Of a stretch of 31,062 bases of DNA, positions 17,492 through 25,029 are shown piece by piece. Under the pieces are notes generated by a model. It saw only the letters and a list, made by a program, of their open reading frames with translations. It was not told where the DNA came from and ran no database searches. Origin of the DNA: an uncultured Oscillibacter sp. (lineage in GTDB: Bacteria > Bacillota > Clostridia > Oscillospirales > Oscillospiraceae); the NCBI GenBank assembly GCA_910586735.1, contig CAJUJW010000030.1:1-31062 (forward strand), read 5' to 3'. The stretch's first letter is position 1; each line of letters begins with the position of its first letter. The position numbers and the translations under genes are program-made.

Positions 17492-18808
17492 ATGAAGAAG
17501 AAACTCTTTGCTCTGCTGATGGCCTTATGTATGGTCCTCAGCCTGGCCGCCTGCGGCGGCGGCAAGGGCGGCGACGCCCAGGCCCCCGCCGACTCCGGCA
17601 CCCAGCAGCCCGCCGACTCCGGCGACGCCGCCCCTACTACCGACCTGAAGCTGGGCTATGACATGGACACCGGAGAAAATGTCTACGGCCCCTATTATGA
17701 CGAGTGGAGCGACATGACCGACGAGGAGCTCTACGAACTGGCCCTGAAGGAGGACACCACCATCAATGTCTATGCCACCTCCTCCAAGATGGTGAAGGAA
17801 GAGGAGCCCTTCGAGGAAGCCTTCCCCGGCCTGGACCTGGTGGTCTCCGACCTGGACTCCGACGAGGTTCTGAGCAAGGCCCGCATGGAAAACGAAACCG
17901 GAAACATCACCGCCGACGTGCTCCAGACCAAGGATGTCAACGGAGAGGTCTTCCACGAGTACTATGACAAGGGCGTCATCGAGCCCTTCTATCCCAAGGA
18001 CATCTGCGCCCATATCCCCGAGGAGAACCTGAAATACAGCTATCCCCTTTACTCCTCGCAGGCTTTCTGGTATTATAACACCGAGGCGTTCCCCGACGGA
18101 CAGCCCATCAACAGCTGGTGGGAGATCATCGAAAAGGACGACGCCGGAAACCAGAAATACGCCCTGTACACCAAGGAGATCGGCCAGGAGAGCGCCTACC
18201 TCTCCCTGTTCGCCAGCTTCATCAACAACGCCGAGGAAATGGCCCAGTCCTACAAGGACACCTATGGTACGGACCTGGAATACACCTACGACGCCTCCAA
18301 GTTTGCTTTCGCGGTGCCCGAGAACAACGCGGGCGTGGAGTACCTCTGGCGCTTCACCCAGGCCAAGATGACCTTCATCGGCGACGGCGACGAGCTGGTG
18401 CTGGCCGTCCACAACTCCACCAAGGAGAAACCCGCCCTGGCCCTGGCCTCCGCCGGCAAGATCGAGAACCGGGAGGAGTCCGGCTATAACATCGACTGGT
18501 GCATCAAGCTCAGCCCCTACACCGCCCTGCTGAACACGGAGTCCATGATGGTCGTCCAGGGCTGCAACAGCCCCGCGGGCGCCCGCCTGTTCATCCGCTT
18601 CGTCACCGGCGGCGCGGACGGCGAGAGCGGCGGCCTGAAGCCCTTCACCAAGGTGGGCAACTGGCCCCTGCGGGACGACTTCGAGGACAAGAAGAACCCC
18701 GCCAAGCTGGAGGAGCTGGGCGCCCGGGCCAACGACCTGGTCTCCATCTATGACATCTATCCCGACGTGCAGGATATGTGGATGTACTGGCGGAACCAGG
18801 CATCCTGA
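17492..18808 (+). CDS. Solute-binding lipoprotein of the ABC importer
   Basis: Extracellular substrate-binding protein of 438 residues, anchored by a lipid at Cys21 (signal MKKKLFALLMALC, lipobox LAAC). A Gly/Ala/Asp-rich linker follows to about residue 50. The remainder has the outline of a type 2 periplasmic-binding fold: TINVYATSSKMVKEEEPFEE at about 95, then the alternating two-lobe pattern, with YSSQAFWYYNTEAFPDGQPI near 192. The ligand is not evident. Iron, polyamine, phosphonate and organophosphate importers all use this arrangement with a fused permease. The ATG at 17492 is preceded by AAAGGAG; an upstream TTG merely extends the frame. Confidence 0.92.
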   Translation: MKKKLFALLMALCMVLSLAACGGGKGGDAQAPADSGTQQPADSGDAAPTTDLKLGYDMDTGENVYGPYYDEWSDMTDEELYELALKEDTTINVYATSSKMVKEEEPFEEAFPGLDLVVSDLDSDEVLSKARMENETGNITADVLQTKDVNGEVFHEYYDKGVIEPFYPKDICAHIPEENLKYSYPLYSSQAFWYYNTEAFPDGQPINSWWEIIEKDDAGNQKYALYTKEIGQESAYLSLFASFINNAEEMAQSYKDTYGTDLEYTYDASKFAFAVPENNAGVEYLWRFTQAKMTFIGDGDELVLAVHNSTKEKPALALASAGKIENREESGYNIDWCIKLSPYTALLNTESMMVVQGCNSPAGARLFIRFVTGGADGESGGLKPFTKVGNWPLRDDFEDKKNPAKLEELGARANDLVSIYDIYPDVQDMWMYWRNQAS

Positions 18809-18834
18809 CCATCGCCGCGTATCACAGCCAAGCT

Positions 18835-18862
18835 GGGCGGGCGGCCGGACGGCCGCCCGCCC
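18835..18862. terminator. Hairpin after the importer operon
   Basis: GGGCGGGCGGCCG at 18835-18847 pairs exactly with 18850-18862 around GA, followed by GTCTTCT. The stem is very strong and the U-run poor. It most likely ends, or reduces, transcription after the binding-protein gene. Confidence 0.65.
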
Positions 18863-18869
18863 GTCTTCT

Positions 18870-18930
18870 AAGAAGCTGTATTCACAGCCGAGAAACGAAA
18901 CAGGCTTCCCGCCTGTGAATACGGCTTCTT
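18870..18930. repeat. Long imperfect hairpin in the leader of the next operon
   Basis: Bases 18870-18887 and 18913-18930 are inverted copies (17 of 18 match, the exception being a possible G-U pair). Inside, ACAGGC at 18900-18905 can instead pair with GCCTGT at 18911-18916, which would compete with the outer stem. It ends about 23 bases before the ATG at 18954. It may be an RNA switch, a decayed terminator/antiterminator, or one copy of a dispersed palindromic repeat. Confidence 0.6.
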
Positions 18931-18953
18931 GGCAACCTGTAAGGAGGAACCTC

Positions 18954-19487
18954 ATGGCAAATCCCATCCGGCAAAAAGAGATCGACGAGCGGATCGGCAA
19001 ATTCGCCGACAGCTTCTGGGGCGCGTTCCAGATGACGGAGAACGGCAAGGTGAAAAGCACCCTGCTGCTGTACTCCTTCTGTCTCAGCTGGGTGCTCCTG
19101 GCGGTTTACGGCGGCTGCTTCGCCCTGTTCAATCCCTGGCTGGACGGCGCGCTCCAGGGGCTGCCCGTGGGGCTGATCACCGTAATCGAGGCCCTGGTCC
19201 CCGCCGCCGCGGGGACGGCCGTGGGCTTTCTGGCGTGGCTGCTGCCCGGCGACAAGCGGCTTCTCCCCGCCAGCTACATCTGGCTGACGCTGCTGATGCT
19301 GGCCTGTCTCATCGCGCTGATGATTATGATGGGCTGGGGCAGCGCCGGGCTGATCCTCCAATTTTTCGGGATGTTCGTTCTGGCCCCCCTGGCGCTGGGC
19401 CTGGGCGCGTCCCTGCTGGCGTACTATCAATACTGGAAAAAAAGGCCCGCTGCCGGAGAGCCGGAGCGGCCTTGGAAAAGGCAGTGA
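18954..19487 (+). CDS. Membrane protein of unknown function (about four segments)
   Basis: A 177-residue integral membrane protein. A hydrophilic N-terminal helix of about 33 residues is followed by hydrophobic segments at about 36-60, 70-97, 107-128 and 132-160 and a short basic tail. I do not recognise a family, and no catalytic or metal motif stands out. The ATG is preceded by a full AAGGAGGA ribosome site. The gene starts a small cluster with the HAD-fold and glyoxalase-like genes, which follow within a few bases, but nothing in the sequence links their functions. Confidence 0.82.
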   Translation: MANPIRQKEIDERIGKFADSFWGAFQMTENGKVKSTLLLYSFCLSWVLLAVYGGCFALFNPWLDGALQGLPVGLITVIEALVPAAAGTAVGFLAWLLPGDKRLLPASYIWLTLLMLACLIALMIMMGWGSAGLILQFFGMFVLAPLALGLGASLLAYYQYWKKRPAAGEPERPWKRQ

Positions 19488-19492
19488 GAATT

Positions 19493-20257
19493 ATGATCGA
19501 TACCGTATTGTTCGACATGGGCGGCACGCTGGAGGACATCTTTATTGATGAGGAAAGCAAAACCGCCTCCGCCCAGGGCGTGCTCCGCATTCTGGCGGAC
19601 CACGGCCACCCCCTGTCCCTGGACATCCCTGCCGCCATCCAGGCCCTGGCGGAGGGCTGGGACCGCTACGCCGCCTACCGGGGCCCCACAAACCGGGAGC
19701 TGAAACCCGAGGAGATCTGGGGCGACTACGTGCTGACGGAGTGGGGCCTGGACCTTGAGACCGTGAAGCCCTTCGCCGAGGAGCTGGCCCACATGTGGGA
19801 GGTCACCCACTACCACCGCGCCCTCCGCCCCCGGGTGAAGGAGATGCTGGAAGGCCTGAAAAGCCTGGGGATGAAGCTGGGGGTCATCAGCAACACCGCC
19901 GCCCTCTATCAGGTCTTCCGCACCCTGGAGGAGTACGGCATCCGGGACTACTTCCAGGACGTGACCCTCTCCTCCGTCACCGGCTACCGCAAGCCGGACC
20001 CCAACATCTTCCTGGTATCCCTGAACCAGATCCGGTCCGACCCCAAAACCTGCGCCTACGTGGGAGACACCTACTCCCGGGATGTCATCGGCCCCCAGAA
20101 GGTGGGCTTCGGCGCCACCTTCCACATTCACTCCTTCCTGACCCAGTCCCGGGATGGGGACGTGCCCAAGGACGTGCGCCCCACCTACTCCATTCAGGAT
20201 ATTTATGAGGTCTACACCATTCTGAAACGCCGGGAAGGCGGAAAGGCGGTGTCCTGA
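19493..20257 (+). CDS. HAD-superfamily protein lacking the second motif-I aspartate
   Basis: A 254-residue haloacid-dehalogenase-fold protein with a helical cap (subfamily IA). Motif I is LFDMGGTLED, with nucleophile Asp8 but Gly10 where phosphatases have the general acid/base Asp. Motif II is GVISNT near 130, the motif III Lys is in GYRKPDPNIF near 165, and motif IV is YVGDTYSRDVIGPQ near 186. The Asp-to-Gly change occurs in a subset of HAD proteins annotated only as hydrolases, so phosphatase activity is doubtful. The ATG follows the upstream stop by five bases and lacks a strong ribosome site, so translation is probably coupled. Its stop overlaps the next start. Confidence 0.9.
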   Translation: MIDTVLFDMGGTLEDIFIDEESKTASAQGVLRILADHGHPLSLDIPAAIQALAEGWDRYAAYRGPTNRELKPEEIWGDYVLTEWGLDLETVKPFAEELAHMWEVTHYHRALRPRVKEMLEGLKSLGMKLGVISNTAALYQVFRTLEEYGIRDYFQDVTLSSVTGYRKPDPNIFLVSLNQIRSDPKTCAYVGDTYSRDVIGPQKVGFGATFHIHSFLTQSRDGDVPKDVRPTYSIQDIYEVYTILKRREGGKAVS

Positions 20258-20616
20258 TGTTCACCTTCAACCATTTCAATTTCAACGTCGCGGACCTGGA
20301 CCGCTCCATCCAGTTCTACAAGGACGCCCTGGGCCTGGAGCCCGTGCGCCGGAAGGAGGCGGAGGACGGCAGCTTTGTCATTGTCTTCCTGGGGGACCGG
20401 CGGACCACCTTCCGCCTGGAGCTCACCTGGCTGCGGGACCACCCCCAGAAGTACGACCTGGGCGAGTGCGAGTTCCACCTGGCCGTGAAGGCCGAGGACT
20501 ACCAGGCGGCCCACGCCAGGCATCAGGAGATGGGCTGCATCTGCTTTGAGAACCCCGCCATGGGCATCTACTTCATCACCGACCCGGACGGGTACTGGAT
20601 TGAGATCATTCCATAA
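20257..20616 (+). CDS. Glyoxalase-I-like protein (VOC superfamily)
   Basis: A 119-residue metal-binding protein of the vicinal-oxygen-chelate fold. All four positions that hold the metal in glyoxalase I are present: His6 (FNHFNFNV), Glu55 (FRLELT), His74 (EFHLAV) and Glu116 (YWIEIIP). The order and spacing fit bacterial GloA, so isomerisation of the methylglyoxal hemithioacetal is a fair guess. GloA substrate residues are not certain at this level, and many Clostridia lack glutathione, so another thiol or substrate is possible. The start shares a base with the HAD gene's stop (TGATG). Confidence 0.88.
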   Translation: MFTFNHFNFNVADLDRSIQFYKDALGLEPVRRKEAEDGSFVIVFLGDRRTTFRLELTWLRDHPQKYDLGECEFHLAVKAEDYQAAHARHQEMGCICFENPAMGIYFITDPDGYWIEIIP

Positions 20617-20639
20617 TAACGGCACATGCTTTGCGCAAA

Positions 20640-20668
20640 GCGGGAGGGCGGAATTTCCGTCCTCCCGC
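20640..20668. terminator. Hairpin after the VOC gene
   Basis: GCGGGAGGGCGG at 20640-20651 pairs with 20657-20668, with one G-T position. It is strong but lacks a T-run. It may act with the true intrinsic terminator at 20717-20752. Confidence 0.45.
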
Positions 20669-20676
20669 CGCGGCGC

Positions 20677-20705
20677 TTGACAGTCTTCGGTTTTTGTGTT
20701 AAGCT
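20677..20705 (+). promoter_or_regulatory. Candidate promoter before the 70-residue ORF
   Basis: A perfect TTGACA at 20677-20682, a 17-base spacer and a poor -10 (TAAGCT, 20700-20705). The terminator hairpin at 20717 would begin at about the transcription start, so this is either an attenuated promoter or a chance match. Confidence 0.35.
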
Positions 20706-20716
20706 GTCGTCAGTTT

Positions 20717-20752
20717 AAAAAGACGGCTCACTTTCAGAGAGGCCGTCTTTTT
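20717..20752. terminator. Intrinsic terminator
   Basis: AAAAAGACGGC at 20717-20727 pairs exactly with 20742-20752, whose arm ends in a T-run (TCTTTTTTG). A classical terminator in the rightward direction, ending the membrane protein/HAD/VOC cluster. Confidence 0.85.
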
Positions 20753-20828
20753 TGTTGTCCTGTCACAGCTTTGCGCATTCCGGGCCTCGTTGGAAAACTG
20801 GCCCCAGCCCGTGAGAGGAGAAACAATT

Positions 20829-21041
20829 GTGAACCACGAAAACAAGAGAAAGCTGTACGAAAAAGGCTATTATAAAACCCACCCCTGCGGGGCGCTCAGT
20901 TCCAACCGCGTGGCGGCGGACGACAGCCCCATGAAGCTCATGTCCATTGCCATGAAGCCCTTGTCCGCCCCGCCCTTCCCGCTGGAAAAAATCAAGGAGA
21001 TGACAGACCTGATGGCCGGGGACGGGAAGCTGCGGCCCTGA
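20829..21041 (+). CDS. Small protein of unknown function, 70 residues
   Basis: A short soluble, basic protein starting at GTG with AGGAG eight bases upstream. It begins MNHENKRKLYEKGYYKTHPC and ends in a charged helix (PLEKIKEMTDLM). It has one Cys, no signal peptide and no membrane segment. I do not recognise it. The ribosome site, the coding-like base use and its own strong terminator 8 bases later support a real gene. It is separated by a terminator from the cluster upstream, so it is probably a single-gene unit. Confidence 0.6.
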   Translation: MNHENKRKLYEKGYYKTHPCGALSSNRVAADDSPMKLMSIAMKPLSAPPFPLEKIKEMTDLMAGDGKLRP

Positions 21042-21048
21042 CGGCATG

Positions 21049-21083
21049 AAGAGGCGCCCCGGCGGATCGCCGGGGCGCCTCTT
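21049..21083. terminator. Bidirectional terminator, 16-bp stem
   Basis: Bases 21049-21064 pair exactly with 21068-21083 around GAT, ending in CTCTTT. It separates the small gene from the oppositely read arcD and suits both. Confidence 0.9.
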
Positions 21084-21086
21084 TAC

Positions 21087-22475
21087 TCAGCTGAACACAA
21101 CGCCCAGCATCAGAAACGCCAGGGTCAGCAGGAAGAAATACAAAATCAGCTTCCACACGTACTTGACCCACTTGTCATAGGGCACGTGCCCCAGGGCCAG
21201 GGCCCCCATGACCACCGCCGCCGTGGGGGTGATGATGTTCACCAGGCCCGAGGCGGACTGGAAGGCGGTCACCACCAGGTCGCCCCCCACCCCGGCGAAG
21301 CGCCCCAGGGGGGCCACCAGGGGCACCGACAGCGTCGCCAGGCCGGAGGAGGAGGGGATCAGCACCGTCAGGGGCAGGTAGAGCAGGTACACCAGCAGCA
21401 CGAAGCTGACGGGCCCCGTGCCCGACAGGGCCCGCTCCCCCCAGTGGAGGATGGTGTCCGTAATCTGCCCGTCGTTCATCAAAACGGTCAGTCCCCGGCT
21501 GATGCCGATGATCAGGGCCACCCCCAGCAGGTCCGCGCACCCGGCCACGTAGGTCTCGGCGATGGCCTCCTCCCCCATGCGGTCGATGAGGCCGATGGCC
21601 ACGCCGCTGACCAGGAACAGCGCGGAGAGCTCCGGGAACCACCAGCCCAGGGCCGGCAGGGGCAGGCCCATCTCGTCAAAGGGGATGACGGCGTAAATCA
21701 TAATCAGGAAGGTCAGGCCGAAGACGGCCAGGATGACCTTCCGCTTGGGGGTGAAGGCCACCGTCTCCGCCATGTTGGCCTGGAGCTTCCCGGCCCCCAC
21801 GCCCACCACGGACCGGGCGGGGTCCCGCTTTACCCGGGCGGCGTAGGCCATGACGAACCAGATGGCCGCCCCCTCGAAAACCACCCACTGGGCGGCCCGG
21901 AGGAGGATGCCCTCCCCCAGGGACACCCCGGCGAAGCCCGCCGCAATGCCCGTGGCGAAGGGGTTGACGGTGGAGCTGATAATCCCCGCCCCGGCCCCCA
22001 GGAGGATGACGGAGATGCCCACCACGGCGTCATAGCCCGCCGCCAGGAAGACGGGGATCAGCAGGGGGTAGAAGGCCATGGTCTCCTCCCACATGCCGTA
22101 GGTGGTGCCCCCCAGGCCGAAGGCGATCATCAATATGGGGATGAGCCATTTCTCCCGGCCCCCCAGGCGCTGGATGACGCGGCCCACGCCGGCGTCCACG
22201 GCCCCGGTCTTCATCACCACGCCCAGAAAGCCCCCCACCATCAGGATGAACACGCACACGTCCACGGCGTCGTAAAACCCGGCGAAGGCGGCCTTGAGAA
22301 CCGCCCCGGCCCCCTGGGGGCTCTGGGCCACGGCGTGATAGCTCCCGGCCACCGGGGCCTCGTTCACGTAGCGGTAGGACCCCGCCGGGACCAGCCAGGT
22401 GGCCGCGGCCACCAGGATGATGAGCAGGAACAAAATGGTGTATGCCGTGGGCATACGGAACTTCGCTCTTTCCAA
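21087..22475 (-). CDS. arcD: Arginine/ornithine antiporter, YfcC-family
   Basis: Membrane carrier of 462 residues with about 11-13 hydrophobic segments, of the YfcC type. Landmarks are an N-terminal segment followed by WLVPAGSYRYV, the GGFLGVVMKTGAVDAG region near 80, GLGGTTYGMWEETMAFYP near 117 and STVNPFATGIAAGF near 165. Placed directly after arcB and arcA, it should swap arginine outside for ornithine inside, so that the pathway runs without spending energy on uptake; the substrate is inferred from context. The start is uncertain: TTG at 22475 has a GGGGAG site, whereas ATG at 22454 lies seven codons in. A run of nine G precedes the start on the coding strand. Confidence 0.85.
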   Translation of the reverse strand: MERAKFRMPTAYTILFLLIILVAAATWLVPAGSYRYVNEAPVAGSYHAVAQSPQGAGAVLKAAFAGFYDAVDVCVFILMVGGFLGVVMKTGAVDAGVGRVIQRLGGREKWLIPILMIAFGLGGTTYGMWEETMAFYPLLIPVFLAAGYDAVVGISVILLGAGAGIISSTVNPFATGIAAGFAGVSLGEGILLRAAQWVVFEGAAIWFVMAYAARVKRDPARSVVGVGAGKLQANMAETVAFTPKRKVILAVFGLTFLIMIYAVIPFDEMGLPLPALGWWFPELSALFLVSGVAIGLIDRMGEEAIAETYVAGCADLLGVALIIGISRGLTVLMNDGQITDTILHWGERALSGTGPVSFVLLVYLLYLPLTVLIPSSSGLATLSVPLVAPLGRFAGVGGDLVVTAFQSASGLVNIITPTAAVVMGALALGHVPYDKWVKYVWKLILYFFLLTLAFLMLGVVFS

Positions 22476-22493
22476 AGGGTACTCCCCCCCCCT

Positions 22494-23492
22494 TTATTTT
22501 CCGATGGTGGCCACCAGGACGGCCTTGATGGAGTGCATCCGGTTCTCCGCCTCGTCGAAAACCACGCTGTGGCGGCCCCGGAACACCTCGTCGGTGACCT
22601 CCCGGATGTCCACGTTCTTGTCCTTCCACTCCTTGGCCAGCTTGGTCTCGAAGTCGTGGAAGGAGGGCAGACAGTGCATATACAGCACGTCCGGGTTCTC
22701 CGTGGCCTTGAGGGTCTCCTCCGTCACCCGGTAGGGGGAGAGGAGCGCCGCCCGCTTGGGAATCAGGTCCTCCTCGCCCATGGAGGCCCAGATGTCCCCG
22801 TAGATCATGTCCGCCCCCTTGAGAGAGTTCATATCGTCGGTGATTTCAATGAGGCCGCCGTTTTTCCGGGCCTCGGCGAAGACCCGCTTCACCAGCTCCT
22901 GGTCCATCTCCTTGGCCAGTTCCTGGGGCCCCAGGCCCACAAAGTGCATCCCCATTTTGGCCGCGCCGATCATCCAGGCGTAGCACATGTTGTTCCGCAC
23001 GTCGCCGGGGAAGACCACCTTCATTTTGTTCAGGGGCTTTTTGCAGTGCTCCTCCAAGGTCATCATGTCGGCCAGAATCTGGGTGGGGTGGTCCCAGTCG
23101 GTGAGGCCGTTCCACACGGGGACGCCGGACCACTTGGCCAGGTCCTCCACGGCCTTCTGGGCGTAGCCCCGGTACTCGATGCCGTCGAAGAAGCGGCCCA
23201 GGACCTTGGCGGAGTCCTCCAGGGACTCCTTCTTGCCCATCTGGGAGCTGCCCGCGTCCAGGTAGGTGACGTGGGCCCCCTCCTGGGTGGCGGCCACCTC
23301 GAAGGAGCACCGGGTCCGGGTGGAGGTCTTCTCGAAGAGGAGGACAATGTGCTTGCCCTTCAAAGCGGGCTCGCAGATGCCCGCCCGCCGTTTGGCCTTC
23401 AGGTCGTGGCCCAGGTCCAGGAGATAGCGGATTTCATCGGGGGCGAAGTCCTCGAGGGTTAAAAAGCTGCGGCCTTTTAAATTCAGTGCCAT
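22494..23492 (-). CDS. arcB: Ornithine carbamoyltransferase (catabolic, arginine deiminase pathway)
   Basis: Cytoplasmic enzyme of 332 residues that converts citrulline and phosphate to ornithine and carbamoyl phosphate when acting catabolically. Motifs are complete: the carbamoyl-phosphate loop STRTR at 57-61, HPTQ at 135-138, and the ornithine-side HCLP at 273-276 in YMHCLPSFHD. The direction is inferred from the arcA/arcD neighbours; the sequence alone does not separate anabolic from catabolic forms. AAAGGAG stands seven bases before the ATG. A repeat-filled gap of 123 bases separates it from arcA, and 18 bases separate it from arcD. Confidence 0.95.
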   Translation of the reverse strand: MALNLKGRSFLTLEDFAPDEIRYLLDLGHDLKAKRRAGICEPALKGKHIVLLFEKTSTRTRCSFEVAATQEGAHVTYLDAGSSQMGKKESLEDSAKVLGRFFDGIEYRGYAQKAVEDLAKWSGVPVWNGLTDWDHPTQILADMMTLEEHCKKPLNKMKVVFPGDVRNNMCYAWMIGAAKMGMHFVGLGPQELAKEMDQELVKRVFAEARKNGGLIEITDDMNSLKGADMIYGDIWASMGEEDLIPKRAALLSPYRVTEETLKATENPDVLYMHCLPSFHDFETKLAKEWKDKNVDIREVTDEVFRGRHSVVFDEAENRMHSIKAVLVATIGK

Positions 23493-23512
23493 AATAAAGC
23501 TCCTTTAATGTT

Positions 23513-23609
23513 TAGAATTGATAATTGATAATGGACAATGGGCGGGGTACGGAAGACGCCGCGAACAGAAAACACATTGTCAATTGTCCATTATCCATTG
23601 TCCATTGTT
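23513..23609. repeat. Heptanucleotide repeat element B, two inverted arrays inside the arc operon
   Basis: The right array (23575-23609) has five units of (C/A)ATT(G/A)T(C/T) in tandem: CATTGTC, AATTGTC, CATTATC, CATTGTC, CATTGTT. The left array (23520-23540) holds three units in the opposite orientation plus a decayed one. A GC-rich core of about 34 bases lies between them. The two arrays are complementary, so the arcA-arcB transcript would fold here. The unit is the same as in the array at 3234-3276. Confidence 0.82.
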
Positions 23610-23615
23610 TGCGCG

Positions 23616-24842
23616 TCAGGGGTCCTCCCGCCAAAGAGGCATACTCATGCAGCGGGGCCCGCCGCGCCCGCGGCTCAGCTCCGCGCTGGGGATGGTGTGG
23701 ACCTTGATGCCCGCCTCCTCCAGGGAGCGGTTGGTCACATAGTTCCGGGAGTACACCACCACCTCGCCGGGGCCGATGGCCAGGGTGTTGCTGCCGTCGT
23801 TCCACTGCTCGCGGGCCGCGTCCACCTCGCTGCCCCGGCCGCACTCAATCAGCGTCACGTGGTCCAGCTCCAGGTGCTCCTTTAAGATGTCCTCCAGCCG
23901 CCCGTCCTCCTGGGTGATCTTCATCTTCCTGTTCTCGTCCAGCTCCATGACGAAGACCGTGATGCTGGAGAGAATATTCGGGTGTACCGTGAACTTGTCC
24001 CGGTCCACCATGGTAAACACCGTGTCCAGGTGCATGAAGGACCGGCTCTTGGGAATGTTGAAGGCCAGGATTTTCTTAAAGTTCGTCCGGCTGTAGGTCA
24101 GCACCGCCTCCGCCAGGGTGTCGATGGAGTCGCCCTTGGTCCGCTGGGAAATGCCCACGCCCAGGACCTTGGGGCTGAGAATCAGGATGTCCCCGCCCTC
24201 CAGGGAGGAGGTCTCGCCCCGGTCGTACCACCGGGGGGCGTGCTTGTACTCCGGGTTGTGCTGGAAGATGAACTTGCCGAACAGGGTCTCCCGGTTCCGG
24301 GTCTCCGTCAGCATCTTGTGGATGGAGACGCCCGTGCCGATGGTGGCGAAGGGGTCCCGGGTGAAATAGAGATTGGGCATGGGGTCCACCACGAAGGGGT
24401 AGCCGTCCCCGGCGGCGGAGAGCAGGTCCGCCAGCTTCTCGCTCTCGCCGTGGAGCTGGCTTTTCCGCACGCCGGCCATCATGGTGGAGACCATCTGTTT
24501 GTCCGGCATCTTCCCCAGGTACTCCCCCAGGAGGACCCGGCTGCGCTGGTCCTTAATGCCCGCCTCGTCCAGGAACTGAACCACCAGCTCCCTGCGGACC
24601 TCGTCGTCGGTGATGGACTGGACCACCAGGTCCGTCAGGTAGACCACTTCCACGCCCTGCTGGCGGAGGCAGTCGGCGAAGGCGTCGTGCTCCTTCTGGG
24701 CCTCCCGGAGGTAGGGGATGTCGTCGAACAGCAGGCGCTCCAGATACTCGGGCATCAGGTTTTCCAGCTCCTGGCCCGGCCGGTGGAGCAGGACCTTTTT
24801 CAGCCGCCCGATCTCGGAGGTGTTATGGATTCCCGTTTCCAA
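23616..24842 (-). CDS. arcA: Arginine deiminase
   Basis: Cytoplasmic enzyme of 408 residues, the normal length, that hydrolyses arginine to citrulline and ammonia as the first step of the arginine deiminase pathway. Motifs in order: the N-terminal SEIGRLKKVLLHRPG, FTRDPF near 160, SLEGGDIL near 213, the catalytic His in SFMHLDTVFTMVD near 271, and the nucleophile Cys398 in RGRGGPRCMSMPLW. The start codon is TTG, preceded by AAAAGGAGTGAG. It is the first gene of arcA-arcB-arcD. The pathway also needs carbamate kinase (arcC), which is not seen here. Confidence 0.96.
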   Translation of the reverse strand: METGIHNTSEIGRLKKVLLHRPGQELENLMPEYLERLLFDDIPYLREAQKEHDAFADCLRQQGVEVVYLTDLVVQSITDDEVRRELVVQFLDEAGIKDQRSRVLLGEYLGKMPDKQMVSTMMAGVRKSQLHGESEKLADLLSAAGDGYPFVVDPMPNLYFTRDPFATIGTGVSIHKMLTETRNRETLFGKFIFQHNPEYKHAPRWYDRGETSSLEGGDILILSPKVLGVGISQRTKGDSIDTLAEAVLTYSRTNFKKILAFNIPKSRSFMHLDTVFTMVDRDKFTVHPNILSSITVFVMELDENRKMKITQEDGRLEDILKEHLELDHVTLIECGRGSEVDAAREQWNDGSNTLAIGPGEVVVYSRNYVTNRSLEEAGIKVHTIPSAELSRGRGGPRCMSMPLWREDP

Positions 24843-24957
24843 ATGGGCTCACTCCTTTTGCGTTCAATTCGTTGGGTGGTCTTAGGGTCCCTGGTTTTTC
24901 CCATTTCATGCGCGGCGGAAAAATTTACAAACAGCCCCTAACACCCACTGAAAAAAG

Positions 24958-24986
24958 TTGCTTTCCGGCAGACACTGCTTTATAAT
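24958..24986 (+). promoter_or_regulatory. Promoter of the AT-rich VOC gene
   Basis: TTGCTT at 24958-24963, a 17-base spacer and a perfect TATAAT at 24981-24986, about 44 bases before the ATG. The rest of the gap 24843-25029 must also hold the arcA promoter in the other direction, which I could not define with confidence. Confidence 0.75.
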
Positions 24987-25029
24987 TGGCTCACCGGCAA
25001 AATGGAACCTGGGAAGGAGAGGACTCGGT

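Noticed and set aside
21186..23462. 758-residue plus-strand open frame across arcD and arcB
   Set aside because: It is the complement of two clear genes, with low-complexity Gly/His/Pro content and no ribosome site.
23513..23609. CRISPR-like array
   Set aside because: The units are seven bases in direct tandem without spacers, and no cas gene is present.
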